Shown here piece by piece: positions 36,489 through 45,570 of a stretch of 64,000 nt of DNA. Below the pieces are notes generated by a model. It was not told the DNA's origin. It saw nothing but the letters and a program-made list of their open reading frames with translations, and did no database searches. Made by a program: the position numbers and the translations under genes. Positions within the stretch are counted from its first letter, which is position 1. The number at the start of each line of letters is the position of its first letter. This stretch comes from Cellulophaga baltica. Its GTDB lineage: Bacteria; Bacteroidota; Bacteroidia; Flavobacteriales; Flavobacteriaceae. Where the stretch lies: NCBI RefSeq assembly GCF_900102165.1, contig NZ_FNBD01000006.1, forward strand, positions 174,979 through 238,978, written 5' to 3'.

Positions 36489-38174
36489 CTAAAATCCGAC
36501 AGCCATATCATCACCTCTTTTATCCGCTCCACCTTCTAGGCTACCATCAGCAAGTACTCTAATAGCATCTACCTTTCCTATAATTGGAGTGCGTTCTTCA
36601 TTAATAAAGTAGCCTTTTGCTTTTAGTGATGTTTTTAATTCCGTAGAAAATCCTTCCGGTTCAAAGGTTACAATATCTGGCAACCATTGATGATGAAATC
36701 TAGGAGCATTTACGGCATCTTGCATGCTCATGTCAAATTCATAGGCATTCAGTATAGTTTGTGCTACGGCAGTAATAATAGTAGAACCTCCAGGGGTACC
36801 TACCACCATCCAAAGCTCACCCTCTTTTTCTACAATTGTTGGCGTCATACTACTCAGCATTCGCTTTTCTGGCTGAATATTATTTGCTTCTGCACCAATA
36901 AGACCAAACATATTAGGTACTCCTGCTTTGGAACTAAAATCGTCCATTTCATTGTTTAAAAAGAAACCCAATTCATCACAATATAATTTAGAACCAAAAT
37001 TTCCATTTAAGGTAGTTGTTACAGAAACAGCATTGCCCTCTTCATCTACAATAGAGTAGTGGGTGGTCTCCATACTTTCCACTATCTCCACTTTACCATG
37101 AGAAACATCGGATGATTTGGTCGCTTTATCAAAAGAAAAATCAGTCATACGATCTTCTAGATAACTATCCTTTAATAATACATCTAGCGGAATATCAACA
37201 AAATCTGGATCTCCTAAATAGTAATTTCTATCTGCATAAGCTCGGCGAGAAGCTTCAGTGAATACTTGAATAGTTTTTTCAGAATTATGCCCGAATGTTC
37301 CAATATCAAAAGGCGCTATCATATCAAAAATTTGATTCATAGTAACACCGCCACTGCTAGGTGGACTCATGGATATAATTTTTAATCCTTTATAGTTGAA
37401 TGCTATGGGTTTGCGCCATACTACATCGTAACTTGCCAAATCATCTTCAGTGACAAATCCCCCGTTTTTTTGAATAAAATTAGCCAGTTTTTGTGCTATT
37501 TCTCCTTTATAAAATCCGTCTTTCCCTTTTTCAACAATTGTACGTAAGGTAGCGGCTAGTTTAGGGTACGTAATAATATCACCTTCTTTATAAACCGCTC
37601 CAAATTTTGTACTATCGCTATTCACTTCCGTAAATACTTCACGATACTGCGCCAACATATCAGCTTGCTTAGCTGTAACTACAACGCCATTTTCCGCCAT
37701 AGTAATTACAGGCTCAAAAATAGCCGCCAGTGGAAGCTTGCCAAACTTTTTATGCACTTCTAAAATTCCCGCTACAGATCCAGGAACCCCTACAGAAGTT
37801 GCGCCTAGCGTACTCATATTAATAATAACGCTCCCTAAGGAGTCTAAATACATATCTCTATGGGCAGATTTTGGTGCTTTTTCCCTAAAATCTAAACTCC
37901 CAATAGCACCGTCTGCTTCTCTGTAGACCATAAAACCACCTCCACCAATATTTCCGGCACGAGGGTATGCTACGGCAAGTGCCAACTGTGTACCTACCAT
38001 GGCGTCAAAAGCATTACCGCCATTTGCCATAATATCAGCACCAACTTTAGAGGCCTCTTCACGCGCAGAAACTACCATTGCTTTTTCTACCACAAGCCCG
38101 GTGGGTATCGCTGGCTGATTTTTACATTGTATAAAAAGAAATAAGACTAAAATAGGGAGAAAAAATTTCTTCAT
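36489..38174 (-). CDS. ggt: Gamma-glutamyltransferase, lipoprotein
   Basis: An Ntn-hydrolase of 561 residues that cleaves gamma-glutamyl bonds, for example in glutathione-like compounds, outside the cytoplasm. I choose ATG 38174 over 38189 since it starts the signal (MKKFFLPILVLFLFIQC) with lipobox Cys17. The autoprocessing site precedes TTHYSIVD; the catalytic nucleophile is the first Thr (Thr370). Other motifs are GSVAGILEVH, PPSSGGVTMNQ and VGTPGGSTIITA. Length and motif set are normal. The downstream membrane protein lies 9 bp away. Confidence 0.95.
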   Translation of the reverse strand: MKKFFLPILVLFLFIQCKNQPAIPTGLVVEKAMVVSAREEASKVGADIMANGGNAFDAMVGTQLALAVAYPRAGNIGGGGFMVYREADGAIGSLDFREKAPKSAHRDMYLDSLGSVIINMSTLGATSVGVPGSVAGILEVHKKFGKLPLAAIFEPVITMAENGVVVTAKQADMLAQYREVFTEVNSDSTKFGAVYKEGDIITYPKLAATLRTIVEKGKDGFYKGEIAQKLANFIQKNGGFVTEDDLASYDVVWRKPIAFNYKGLKIISMSPPSSGGVTMNQIFDMIAPFDIGTFGHNSEKTIQVFTEASRRAYADRNYYLGDPDFVDIPLDVLLKDSYLEDRMTDFSFDKATKSSDVSHGKVEIVESMETTHYSIVDEEGNAVSVTTTLNGNFGSKLYCDELGFFLNNEMDDFSSKAGVPNMFGLIGAEANNIQPEKRMLSSMTPTIVEKEGELWMVVGTPGGSTIITAVAQTILNAYEFDMSMQDAVNAPRFHHQWLPDIVTFEPEGFSTELKTSLKAKGYFINEERTPIIGKVDAIRVLADGSLEGGADKRGDDMAVGF

Positions 38175-38195
38175 TGTCGCAGGGATCATATTGGG

Positions 38196-38780
38196 TTATA
38201 GTGAAATGTATTTTTGCTTTGAATAGGTAACTAACTCCTCAAAAAAAGATGTAAATTCTTTTTCAAACTCATCATAATGCTCTTCTAGATCTAAAATAGC
38301 AAAGTTCATCTTAGATTTATTTTTTGTTCTTCTGTTCATTCCATTTAGCACCCTACCAATACCTTCTAGTTTTGAGTAATTGAAAATCCAATTATCAGCA
38401 ATCATATACGGCATCATATGTTTAGTAGTATCTGGAAGTATTTCATAGTTATCTTCTAAAAGATCGTAGAAATTATCTACAAAAATCTCCAAAGGAACAT
38501 CGGAATACGTACTCCAATTTTTAGCTAAAAAATGATCATAAAAAATATCTACAATAACGCCGCTATAATGGCTATAGTTTTCATGTAATCTTTTAGTACT
38601 TTTTCTAACCGTGGGGTGCGCATCGGTAAAGGTATCAATAAATCGATGTAATTTAATCCCTTTTTGTACCCGCTCTGGTAAATGCTTGTACTTATTACCG
38701 CGAATACTATCGGCTATAAAATTTCCAAGAGTTATCTCATTATCATCAAAAGATAGGTAAATATGTGCTAAAAAATTCAT
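38196..38780 (-). CDS. Acyl carrier protein phosphodiesterase (AcpH family)
   Basis: A 194-residue DUF479/AcpH-type HD-like hydrolase, which in E. coli removes phosphopantetheine from ACP. I choose ATG 38780 (MNFLAHIYLSFDD), the family's typical N terminus; the frame runs on upstream to 38948 but that part is antisense to glmM. Motifs include GNFIADSIRG, HRFIDTFTDAHP and YDHFLAKNW, with the metal-binding His and Asp residues. It is divergent from glmM and 21 bp upstream of ggt. Confidence 0.9.
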   Translation of the reverse strand: MNFLAHIYLSFDDNEITLGNFIADSIRGNKYKHLPERVQKGIKLHRFIDTFTDAHPTVRKSTKRLHENYSHYSGVIVDIFYDHFLAKNWSTYSDVPLEIFVDNFYDLLEDNYEILPDTTKHMMPYMIADNWIFNYSKLEGIGRVLNGMNRRTKNKSKMNFAILDLEEHYDEFEKEFTSFFEELVTYSKQKYISL

Positions 38781-38825
38781 AGACCGAAGAAAAACTATTC
38801 CTATCGAATTTACAAATAAGAAGTC

Positions 38826-38854
38826 TTGCATTTGGCCTGAACCCTTTATATTTG
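38826..38854 (+). promoter_or_regulatory. Predicted promoter of glmM
   Basis: The -33 TTG (38826-38828) and -7 TATATTTG (38847-38854) are 18 bp apart. The -7 lies 20 bp upstream of the ATG. Confidence 0.65.
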
Positions 38855-38874
38855 TAAAAATTTTCAAATAAATT

Positions 38875-40263
38875 ATGACACTAATCAAATCTATTTCAGG
38901 AATACGTGGTACAATCGGAGGAAAACCAGGAGATAACTTAACACCCATTGATGCGGTAAAATTTGCAGCAGCTTATGGTATTTGGTTAAAAGAATATTCT
39001 AAGAAAGATAAATTAAAAGTAGTTATAGGTAGAGATGCTCGTATTTCTGGAGAGATGATTCAGAATATTGTAGTATCTACTTTAATAGGTTTAGGGATAG
39101 ATGTAATTGATTTAGATTTATCTACTACACCAACTGTTGAAATTGCCGTTCCTTTAGAAGAGGCTGATGGAGGTATTATTCTAACCGCTAGTCACAATCC
39201 AAAACAATGGAATGCTTTAAAATTGCTAAATGAAAAAGGAGAATTTTTAGATGCAGCACAAGGAGCTAAGATTTTGGACATAGCAGAAAAAGAAGATTTC
39301 AATTTTTCTGAGGTTGATGATTTAGGCGAGATCACACGAAATGATTCTTATATAGATATTCATATTGATGAAGTTTTAGAACTTGATTTAATAGATGCTG
39401 ATACCATTAGAGCAGCAAAATTTAAAGTTGTAGTAGATGGTGTAAATTCAACGGGTGGTATCGCCATACCAAAGCTTTTAAAAGAATTAGGAGTAGAAGT
39501 TGTGGAGTTATATTGTGACCCTACGGGACATTTTCCACATAACCCAGAACCTCTAAAAGAGCATTTAGGAGATATTTGTGCTTTAGTACTTGAAGAAAAA
39601 GCAGATTTTGGAATTGTAGTTGATCCTGATGTAGACCGTTTGGCCTTTATTAGTAATGATGGTGAAATGTTTGGCGAAGAATATACTTTAGTAGCATGTG
39701 CTGATTATGTCTTAGGAAAAACAAAAGGGAATACTGTATCAAACTTATCTTCTTCTAGAGCGCTTAGAGATATCACACAAAAACATGGTGGCACTTATGA
39801 AGCTGCTGCCGTTGGAGAGGTAAATGTGGTAACCAAAATGAAGGCAAATAATGCCGTTATTGGTGGCGAAGGTAATGGTGGTATTATTTACCCTGAAAGT
39901 CATTACGGAAGAGATTCTCTTGTAGGTACCGCTTTATTTTTGATGCTAATGGCAGAAAAAGGTGGCACTGTTGCTGAATTGAGAGCTAGTTACCCATCTT
40001 ACTTCATGAGTAAAAAGAAAATTGAATTAACCCCTGGTTTAGATGTGGATGCTATTTTAGTTGCCATGGCTGATACTTATAAAAACGAAGAGATTTCTAC
40101 CATTGACGGTGTGAAAATCGATTTTGCTGAGAACTGGGTACATTTACGCAAATCTAATACAGAGCCTATTATAAGAATTTACACGGAGGCTAAATCGCAA
40201 TCAGAAGCTGATGCTTTAGCAGATAAAATTATAGGTGAAATAAAAAAAATAGCTGGTTTATAA
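38875..40263 (+). CDS. glmM: Phosphoglucosamine mutase
   Basis: A 462-residue alpha-D-phosphohexomutase that converts glucosamine-6-phosphate to glucosamine-1-phosphate for peptidoglycan and lipid A. The phospho-serine is Ser106 in TASHNPK; the metal site is DPDVDRLAF; the sugar loop is GEGNGGIIYPE; and the phosphate-binding loop is RKSNTEPIIRIY. It starts at the only good ATG, just downstream of a strong promoter, and ends at a bidirectional terminator. Confidence 0.94.
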   Translation: MTLIKSISGIRGTIGGKPGDNLTPIDAVKFAAAYGIWLKEYSKKDKLKVVIGRDARISGEMIQNIVVSTLIGLGIDVIDLDLSTTPTVEIAVPLEEADGGIILTASHNPKQWNALKLLNEKGEFLDAAQGAKILDIAEKEDFNFSEVDDLGEITRNDSYIDIHIDEVLELDLIDADTIRAAKFKVVVDGVNSTGGIAIPKLLKELGVEVVELYCDPTGHFPHNPEPLKEHLGDICALVLEEKADFGIVVDPDVDRLAFISNDGEMFGEEYTLVACADYVLGKTKGNTVSNLSSSRALRDITQKHGGTYEAAAVGEVNVVTKMKANNAVIGGEGNGGIIYPESHYGRDSLVGTALFLMLMAEKGGTVAELRASYPSYFMSKKKIELTPGLDVDAILVAMADTYKNEEISTIDGVKIDFAENWVHLRKSNTEPIIRIYTEAKSQSEADALADKIIGEIKKIAGL

Positions 40264-40283
40264 AAACTAGTTAAAATTGCCAT

Positions 40284-40323
40284 AAAAAGGAGCAACTAAA
40301 CACTATTAGATGCTCCTTTTTTT
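40284..40323. terminator. Bidirectional terminator between glmM and the acyltransferase gene
   Basis: Arms AAAAAGGAGCA (40284-40294) and TGCTCCTTTTT (40311-40321) enclose a 16-base loop with A and T runs on the two sides, suited to the convergent genes on both strands. Confidence 0.82.
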
Positions 40324-40324
40324 A

Positions 40325-41206
40325 TTAATGCTGATCTGCTTTATCTCTATGTTTCCAGCGGCGATGTGTCCATAAATAATGCTCAGGACGTTCAAGTATC
40401 TGTTGTTCTGTTAAGCGCAGAAACTTATCGGTAATTTCATGTTCAGCAGTAGATTTTCCTGCATCTGTAATCGGAATAAATTCCGCCTCATAATAACCTC
40501 TTTTTATTTTGGATACTTTTAGAAACAACACTCCTAAATCCATTTTACGTGCCATAGTTTCTGCTCCACTAAAAACAGGAACTTTAATCCCCATAAACTC
40601 TGTCCAATAGGGAGCTCTATGAGCTTGAGGAGATTGATCACTTACCATTCCGTAAGCACTCCTAACGTCATCTCTAACATTTCTTACCACAGTTTTTACT
40701 GTTTCTTCTTGTGTAATTAAGGTGGTGTTCCAACGGGCTCTTACTTTACGTATCCAATGATCAAAATATTTATTTGCTACTTTTTGATACACAGCATACC
40801 CTTTGAAATCTACATAATTATTTATACTCACATTCCATTCCCAATTGGCGTAATGCGAACAGACAATTAAAACGCTTTTAGTCTTTCCTAATTCTTTAAG
40901 GACATCAATATTTTTGATGGTATATCTTTGCTGTACTTGAGCCTTCGATAGTGCCATGGTTTTAATCATCTCCATGAATGTATCAATCAAATGACTATAG
41001 AACTTACGCTGAATTTGCAACAGTTCTTGTCCGCTTTTATCAGGGAATACCAGTTTCAAATTTGAATACACTACTTTTTTGCGGTAACCAAAAAGGGTAT
41101 ACACCAAGAAAAAAACAAAATCTGAGAGCCAATAAAATAGGGTATATGGTAATATGGAAATAAACCAAAGAATAGGATAAACTAAAATAAATACTAATAA
41201 CTGCAT
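40325..41206 (-). CDS. Lysophospholipid/lipid A acyltransferase (LpxL/HtrB family)
   Basis: A 293-residue inner-membrane acyltransferase that adds a secondary acyl chain to lipid A or acylates a related lipid. An N-terminal membrane helix (about 2-20) precedes the HX4(D/E)-type catalytic site HYANWEWN. Further conserved blocks are YQKVANKYFDHWIRKVR and DQSPQAHRAPYWTEFMG, then YLWTHRRWKHR. It is a single gene with its own upstream region, divergent from the rhomboid gene. Confidence 0.92.
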   Translation of the reverse strand: MQLLVFILVYPILWFISILPYTLFYWLSDFVFFLVYTLFGYRKKVVYSNLKLVFPDKSGQELLQIQRKFYSHLIDTFMEMIKTMALSKAQVQQRYTIKNIDVLKELGKTKSVLIVCSHYANWEWNVSINNYVDFKGYAVYQKVANKYFDHWIRKVRARWNTTLITQEETVKTVVRNVRDDVRSAYGMVSDQSPQAHRAPYWTEFMGIKVPVFSGAETMARKMDLGVLFLKVSKIKRGYYEAEFIPITDAGKSTAEHEITDKFLRLTEQQILERPEHYLWTHRRWKHRDKADQH

Positions 41207-41232
41207 GCCAATAATTATAAGGCAAATATAGT

Positions 41233-41240
41233 TATATTTG
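41233..41240 (+). promoter_or_regulatory. Predicted -7 element of the rhomboid gene
   Basis: TATATTTG matches the consensus fully and overlaps an in-frame TTG at 41238, which supports the ATG at 41265 as the start. No -33 TTG was found. Confidence 0.5.
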
Positions 41241-41264
41241 AAGTCAAACAGAACGTTTGGTTAT

Positions 41265-41900
41265 ATGGATAGTATTGATTTAGTTACCGTAGGTATTATT
41301 GCAATAAATTTATTGGTTTCCATAAAAGGATTCAATGATGTTAATTTCTTTGACCGTTATAAATTTAGCGTAGGCGCTATAAAAGCAGGACAAAAAGAGC
41401 GGATGTTTTCTTCTGGATTCTTGCATGTAGACTTTTCGCATTTGTTTTTTAACATGTTTACCTTATTCTTTTTTGCACCCATCGTAATCGCATGGCTGGG
41501 AGCTGTAAAGTTTGTGATAATTTATGTGATTAGTTTAATTGCAGGTAGTTTACTATCCATGGTATTTCATAAGGATGAAGATTATTACACAGCTGTTGGA
41601 GCAAGTGGGGCTGTTACGGGAATTTTATATGCTGCGATTTTATTAGACCCTTGGATGCAAATAAATTTTATCATTCCAGGTTGGGTTTTTGGAATAGGCT
41701 ATCTTATTTATTCTATTTATGGAATGAAGAGTAGGTTAGGAAATATTGGACACACCGCTCATTTTGGTGGTGCGGTTGGCGGGTATGCTACAACCTTGAT
41801 ACTTATGCCGGGCTTGGCGTTGCAAGATCCATTAATGGTAGGCTTACTTGCGATTCCTATTGTTGCCTTGTTTGTGCTTCAAAAATTAGGAAAAATTTAG
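41265..41900 (+). CDS. Rhomboid family intramembrane serine protease
   Basis: A 211-residue six-helix rhomboid that cleaves within membrane segments of substrate proteins. The catalytic Ser114 is in GASGAVTG and the catalytic His166 in HTAHFGGAVGG; the oxyanion side residues His59 and Asn63 lie in SHLFFNMFTL. The compact six-helix core has no extra N-terminal domain. Substrates are unknown. Confidence 0.92.
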   Translation: MDSIDLVTVGIIAINLLVSIKGFNDVNFFDRYKFSVGAIKAGQKERMFSSGFLHVDFSHLFFNMFTLFFFAPIVIAWLGAVKFVIIYVISLIAGSLLSMVFHKDEDYYTAVGASGAVTGILYAAILLDPWMQINFIIPGWVFGIGYLIYSIYGMKSRLGNIGHTAHFGGAVGGYATTLILMPGLALQDPLMVGLLAIPIVALFVLQKLGKI

Positions 41901-41980
41901 TTTATCGGTAATATTCCGCCGATAAACGATAGAAAAAGCGTTGTTCGTCGAAAATTCTGACTTATAGAAACATAAATTCA

Positions 41981-41988
41981 TAGTTTTG
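41981..41988 (+). promoter_or_regulatory. Predicted -7 element of the propeller lipoprotein gene
   Basis: TAGTTTTG matches TAnnTTTG, 43 bp upstream of ATG 42031. It overlaps an in-frame TTG at 41986, which argues against the longer form. Confidence 0.45.
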
Positions 41989-42030
41989 CCGTTGTTAGAG
42001 TACCCAAACTCTTATTCAACCTACGTAATT

Positions 42031-43668
42031 ATGAGAAAAGTTTCCCTACTACTGGCTTTTTCGCTAGTTTTTATTACATCATGTTCTGAAGAAACAACTG
42101 TTTTTGAAGATGAGCAGAGTAATGTAAGTTCAGAGAATAATCAAGATTTTTTAAATAGAAGTATCAGCTATGAAAATGCTGGTGTTATCGATATATCTAG
42201 TGAAGACGATTTATCAGGCAAAACAAGTAAGGATGGAGACCCTTTAGCCGGAGATTACCCTCTTTCTTTAATTGCTCAAATTACACCTCCTAGTTTTTCT
42301 GGTGGAGAAAATTTAACCGCAACACATGTAAACATTGTTGATGATATTGCTTATGTATCTTATAACACAGTAGAATCTGATTATGTAGGTGCAATTGATG
42401 CAGTAGACGTTAGCGATCCTTATAGTCCTAAAATTACTTCTAGATTATATTATAGTAATGCAGATATTAATGCTATCGCTTATGACAATGGTTATATTTA
42501 TATTGTTGGTGGAGTAGATGCCGAAAATTCTGCAACCGCAAGCACCAACTCTTTTGTAGCAAAAATACCATCCTCTAACGGAAGTATTGACGTGAATAAT
42601 GGAATTACTTATGGTTTTCAAGAAGGTTTTATTGCTACCGATATAGCTATCAACGGTACTAATATATATGTAACAAGTGGCGAAGACGGTGTATTAGCGG
42701 TATATGATAAAAATACTGTAGCCCTTTTAAATGAATTGCCGTTATCTGATTTACGCTCGGTAACAATGGCGAATAACAATATTGCTGTATTAGATGCGAG
42801 TAAGGGAGTTTCTATTTTTGATGCTAATTTTACTCTTGTAAAAGAAATTGCGATTTCTTCTGATTTTGGTATCGCTTCTAAAAGAACTTTAGATTTTTCT
42901 AATGATAAACTATTTGTTTCTGAAGGCTCTAAAGGCGCTGGTATTTACAATTCTAGTACAGGAGCTTTTGTAGAATACATTCCAATTTTAATAAACCCTG
43001 AAGGTTCTGATGCTTCAGATAATGTAACTAATGCCGTTGCCGTTAATGAGAGTGCTATTTTAATGGCTAATGGTGGCGCAGGACTTTCTCTTTCTGAAGA
43101 ATCTAGTGGAAGTACAACTCCCGTTGGAATCATAGATTTAGATGGCTCTATTAACTTTGTAGCCTCTAAAGGAGATTATATCTTTGCAGCTTCTGGCACT
43201 GCTGGTTTACAGATTATTAAAATGAACAAACCAAATCAGAGCTTAGAAAGTAAATGCGAAGATTTAACCTCATACAGAGGAAGTTCAAATATAACCGTCC
43301 CTGCTAACGAAACTATGGCTTACCAAGGTTCTAAGCGATTAAGACAAATAGACGTTACTGGAGATTTATTGCTATGCGGTAGCTGGACAGTAAGTACTGG
43401 TGTAACCTTAAATACGGATAGTTTATTTGAAATGAAAGGCGCTATTATCGTAGGAAACAATAGAAGCACTAAAGATATTACCGTTGCAAGTAATGCAACG
43501 CTGGTTATAGAGGGCGACTTAGTTATTTACGGGGATTTAATTTTAGGCGATGGTGCAACTATTGAATTCTTAGGTTCTAGCTCTAGAGCTTACATAACAG
43601 GTGAAGTAACCAAAGCTGACACAGCCGTGGTAGAAGGAGAATTTAATGATATGCTAAATAGGTTTTAA
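42031..43668 (+). CDS. Beta-propeller lipoprotein with LVIVD-like repeats
   Basis: A 545-residue surface lipoprotein: lipobox FITSC with Cys18. Residues about 80-405 form repeated blades of the LVIVD/YncE kind (phrases such as DDIAYVSYNTVESDYVGAID and GDYIFAASGTAGLQIIKMNK). The last 120 residues are a beta-helix-like stretch (DVTGDLLLCGSWTVSTG, LVIEGDLVIYGDL). I choose ATG 42031 for its lipoprotein signal. Function unknown; a binding scaffold on the outer membrane is inferred. Confidence 0.82.
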   Translation: MRKVSLLLAFSLVFITSCSEETTVFEDEQSNVSSENNQDFLNRSISYENAGVIDISSEDDLSGKTSKDGDPLAGDYPLSLIAQITPPSFSGGENLTATHVNIVDDIAYVSYNTVESDYVGAIDAVDVSDPYSPKITSRLYYSNADINAIAYDNGYIYIVGGVDAENSATASTNSFVAKIPSSNGSIDVNNGITYGFQEGFIATDIAINGTNIYVTSGEDGVLAVYDKNTVALLNELPLSDLRSVTMANNNIAVLDASKGVSIFDANFTLVKEIAISSDFGIASKRTLDFSNDKLFVSEGSKGAGIYNSSTGAFVEYIPILINPEGSDASDNVTNAVAVNESAILMANGGAGLSLSEESSGSTTPVGIIDLDGSINFVASKGDYIFAASGTAGLQIIKMNKPNQSLESKCEDLTSYRGSSNITVPANETMAYQGSKRLRQIDVTGDLLLCGSWTVSTGVTLNTDSLFEMKGAIIVGNNRSTKDITVASNATLVIEGDLVIYGDLILGDGATIEFLGSSSRAYITGEVTKADTAVVEGEFNDMLNRF

Positions 43669-43687
43669 TTAAACCAATTAACAAGAT

Positions 43688-43728
43688 AAAAAAGCTCCAA
43701 TTTGAAATTCAAATTGGAGCTTTTTTTT
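43688..43728. terminator. Bidirectional terminator after the propeller lipoprotein gene
   Basis: A long inverted repeat (AGCTCCAATTTGA, 43693-43705, with TCAAATTGGAGCT, 43709-43721; 3-base loop) is flanked by A and T runs. It serves both this gene and the convergent thioredoxin-like gene. Confidence 0.88.
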
Positions 43729-43749
43729 ATAGTGAAAACTTTTAAGGAT

Positions 43750-44862
43750 TTAGATATTCCCCATAAGTTCAGCAATCTTACTTTCCAATTCTGGTCCTCT
43801 TAAGTCCTTTGCTATAATTACACCATTTTCATCTAAAATGAACATTGCAGGAATAGCTCTTACATTGTACAACTTAGCAATTTCATCAAAATATTGAACA
43901 TTAGAAACATGGTTCCATGTTAAACTATCTGCAGCAATAGCACCTGTCCATTCTTCTTTTGTTTTATCTAAAGATACTCCTAGAATACTTAATCCGCTAT
44001 CTTTATACTTATTATAAACACGAACTAAGTTAGGATTTTCTGCTCTACATGGTCTACACCATCCCGCCCAAAAATCTACGATGGTAACTTTTCCTAAAGC
44101 ATCTTTCAAAGCCAATTGTTTTCCATCAGGAGTTGGCGCAGAAAAATCAGGAGCTTTAGAACCTATCGCTGTACTTTTTGTAAGTGATAATTGTTTTTCT
44201 ATTCTTTTTGCGGTAGCAGTAGATTTAATTTCTGGAGTAAATGCTTCATAGATTTTAGAAATCTCATCTTCCGCTAAACCCTTACTCATTAATACACGCT
44301 CTAAAATTAAGACAGAAACATAGGCATTCGGGTTCTCTTTGATATATGTAAGCTCAAAATTCTTAGCTTGTTCTTGCATTTCCATGCTTTCTGCCTGTAA
44401 CGCTTCTTGTGTCGCAAGATCTCCGGAAGCTCTCGCTTTTTCAAAATCACTACGCATAGACATTGCTCTCTTAGAGAATGATCTGCTATTGTCTAAGAAC
44501 TTACCAAACAATTCATTTTGCTCCGTTCCTTCAACTTTAGCAAAACCTAAGCTATCTTTTTGAAAAACAACATCAATAGTTCCTTTCTCAATCATTACAG
44601 GAATATTACCCTGAAGTTTATCTATGAAAATATATTGTAAGTCTAAAGAATCTGCTGTACCCTTAAAAACAAACTTTCCATTCTCAACCGTAGTAGTATC
44701 TACATCTACTGGTTGGTTTACTTCGTTTATTTTTTTAAGAAATACTTTTGTTCCATTTTCTATCTCGCCATTGACTGTAGCTTCAATAGAAAATCCGTCA
44801 GGATTACTATTACAAGATACTAATAGGGCAGTGGCAAATAATCCTAATATTACTTTTCTCAT
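43750..44862 (-). CDS. TlpA-like thiol-disulfide lipoprotein with DUF4369 domain
   Basis: A 370-residue lipoprotein (Cys17 in LLVSC) with an N-terminal DUF4369 domain (about 22-115), a helical linker and a C-terminal AhpC/TSA-TlpA thioredoxin fold. The redox pair is Cys269-Cys272 in WAGWCRPC. The conserved cis-Pro lies in VRAIPAMFILD. It should reduce or isomerise disulfides outside the inner membrane. I choose ATG 44862 over the in-frame start at 44889 because of the signal peptide. Many paralogues occur in Bacteroidota. Confidence 0.93.
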   Translation of the reverse strand: MRKVILGLFATALLVSCNSNPDGFSIEATVNGEIENGTKVFLKKINEVNQPVDVDTTTVENGKFVFKGTADSLDLQYIFIDKLQGNIPVMIEKGTIDVVFQKDSLGFAKVEGTEQNELFGKFLDNSRSFSKRAMSMRSDFEKARASGDLATQEALQAESMEMQEQAKNFELTYIKENPNAYVSVLILERVLMSKGLAEDEISKIYEAFTPEIKSTATAKRIEKQLSLTKSTAIGSKAPDFSAPTPDGKQLALKDALGKVTIVDFWAGWCRPCRAENPNLVRVYNKYKDSGLSILGVSLDKTKEEWTGAIAADSLTWNHVSNVQYFDEIAKLYNVRAIPAMFILDENGVIIAKDLRGPELESKIAELMGNI

Positions 44863-44964
44863 TCTAATTTCTAAATTTAATTCTCGCAAATGTAATTATA
44901 TATTGTTATTAAAAAAAAGACTATCTAATACATTCATATTCTTAGCTTTAATAATGTTTAACGT

Positions 44965-45477
44965 TTAAAACTGATATCTAATTCCTAATCCAATATCAAA
45001 ATCAAAACTATCTGAAAATTCATTATATCCTAATAAACCAATTTCAGGGCGCATATCTAAAGAAATTACGAGTGGAAAATCAAAATTATATTCCACACCA
45101 ATATTACCTGCAGCGAAAACAAAGAGTCCGCCATCTACTTCTTCTCCATTAGGATCTGTTTCTGAAGGTCTACGTTCAAAATTTACATTCCCTAAACCAC
45201 CACCAACACCATAGTACCAGTTAAAATCACCTTCTAAAGGTAAAACCCACTCATACAATCCTGATAATTTAAAGGCGTCATAAGCACGACTATCTCTAAA
45301 ACCTAAATTTACCTCTAAACGATTGTTTCTACTTAATGATTTCTGGTATGATATTTCTGCACCCAACCCATCACTATCTCCAAGTCGCAAACCAATAGTA
45401 TGGTCAGACATGCTTTGAGCACTTACAAATGCTGGAAAAATCAAAAGAGCCAAGAGGCTTAATTTTAACAATTTCAT
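44965..45477 (-). CDS. Small outer-membrane beta-barrel protein
   Basis: A 170-residue protein with a signal peptide (LLALLIFPAFVSAQ, to about residue 20). Alternating hydrophobic strands (IGLRLGDSDGLGAEISYQK, WYYGVGGGLG) and a C-terminal RYQF mark an eight-stranded OmpW/OmpX-like barrel. No catalytic motif. The 102-bp gap to the next minus-strand gene suggests a separate transcript, though no terminator is visible. Confidence 0.82.
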   Translation of the reverse strand: MKLLKLSLLALLIFPAFVSAQSMSDHTIGLRLGDSDGLGAEISYQKSLSRNNRLEVNLGFRDSRAYDAFKLSGLYEWVLPLEGDFNWYYGVGGGLGNVNFERRPSETDPNGEEVDGGLFVFAAGNIGVEYNFDFPLVISLDMRPEIGLLGYNEFSDSFDFDIGLGIRYQF

Positions 45478-45570
45478 TCTTTTTTATTTAAATATTAACA
45501 CCAAAAATAGGATTTTACTTGCGTTCTGTAGTTAATAAAAACTTAATTTAGCATTCAAATTATTTTTAGA

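Noticed and set aside
38781-38948. N-terminal extension of the AcpH-like gene
   Set aside because: The extra 56 codons overlap the glmM promoter and start; the family begins at the internal Met at 38780.
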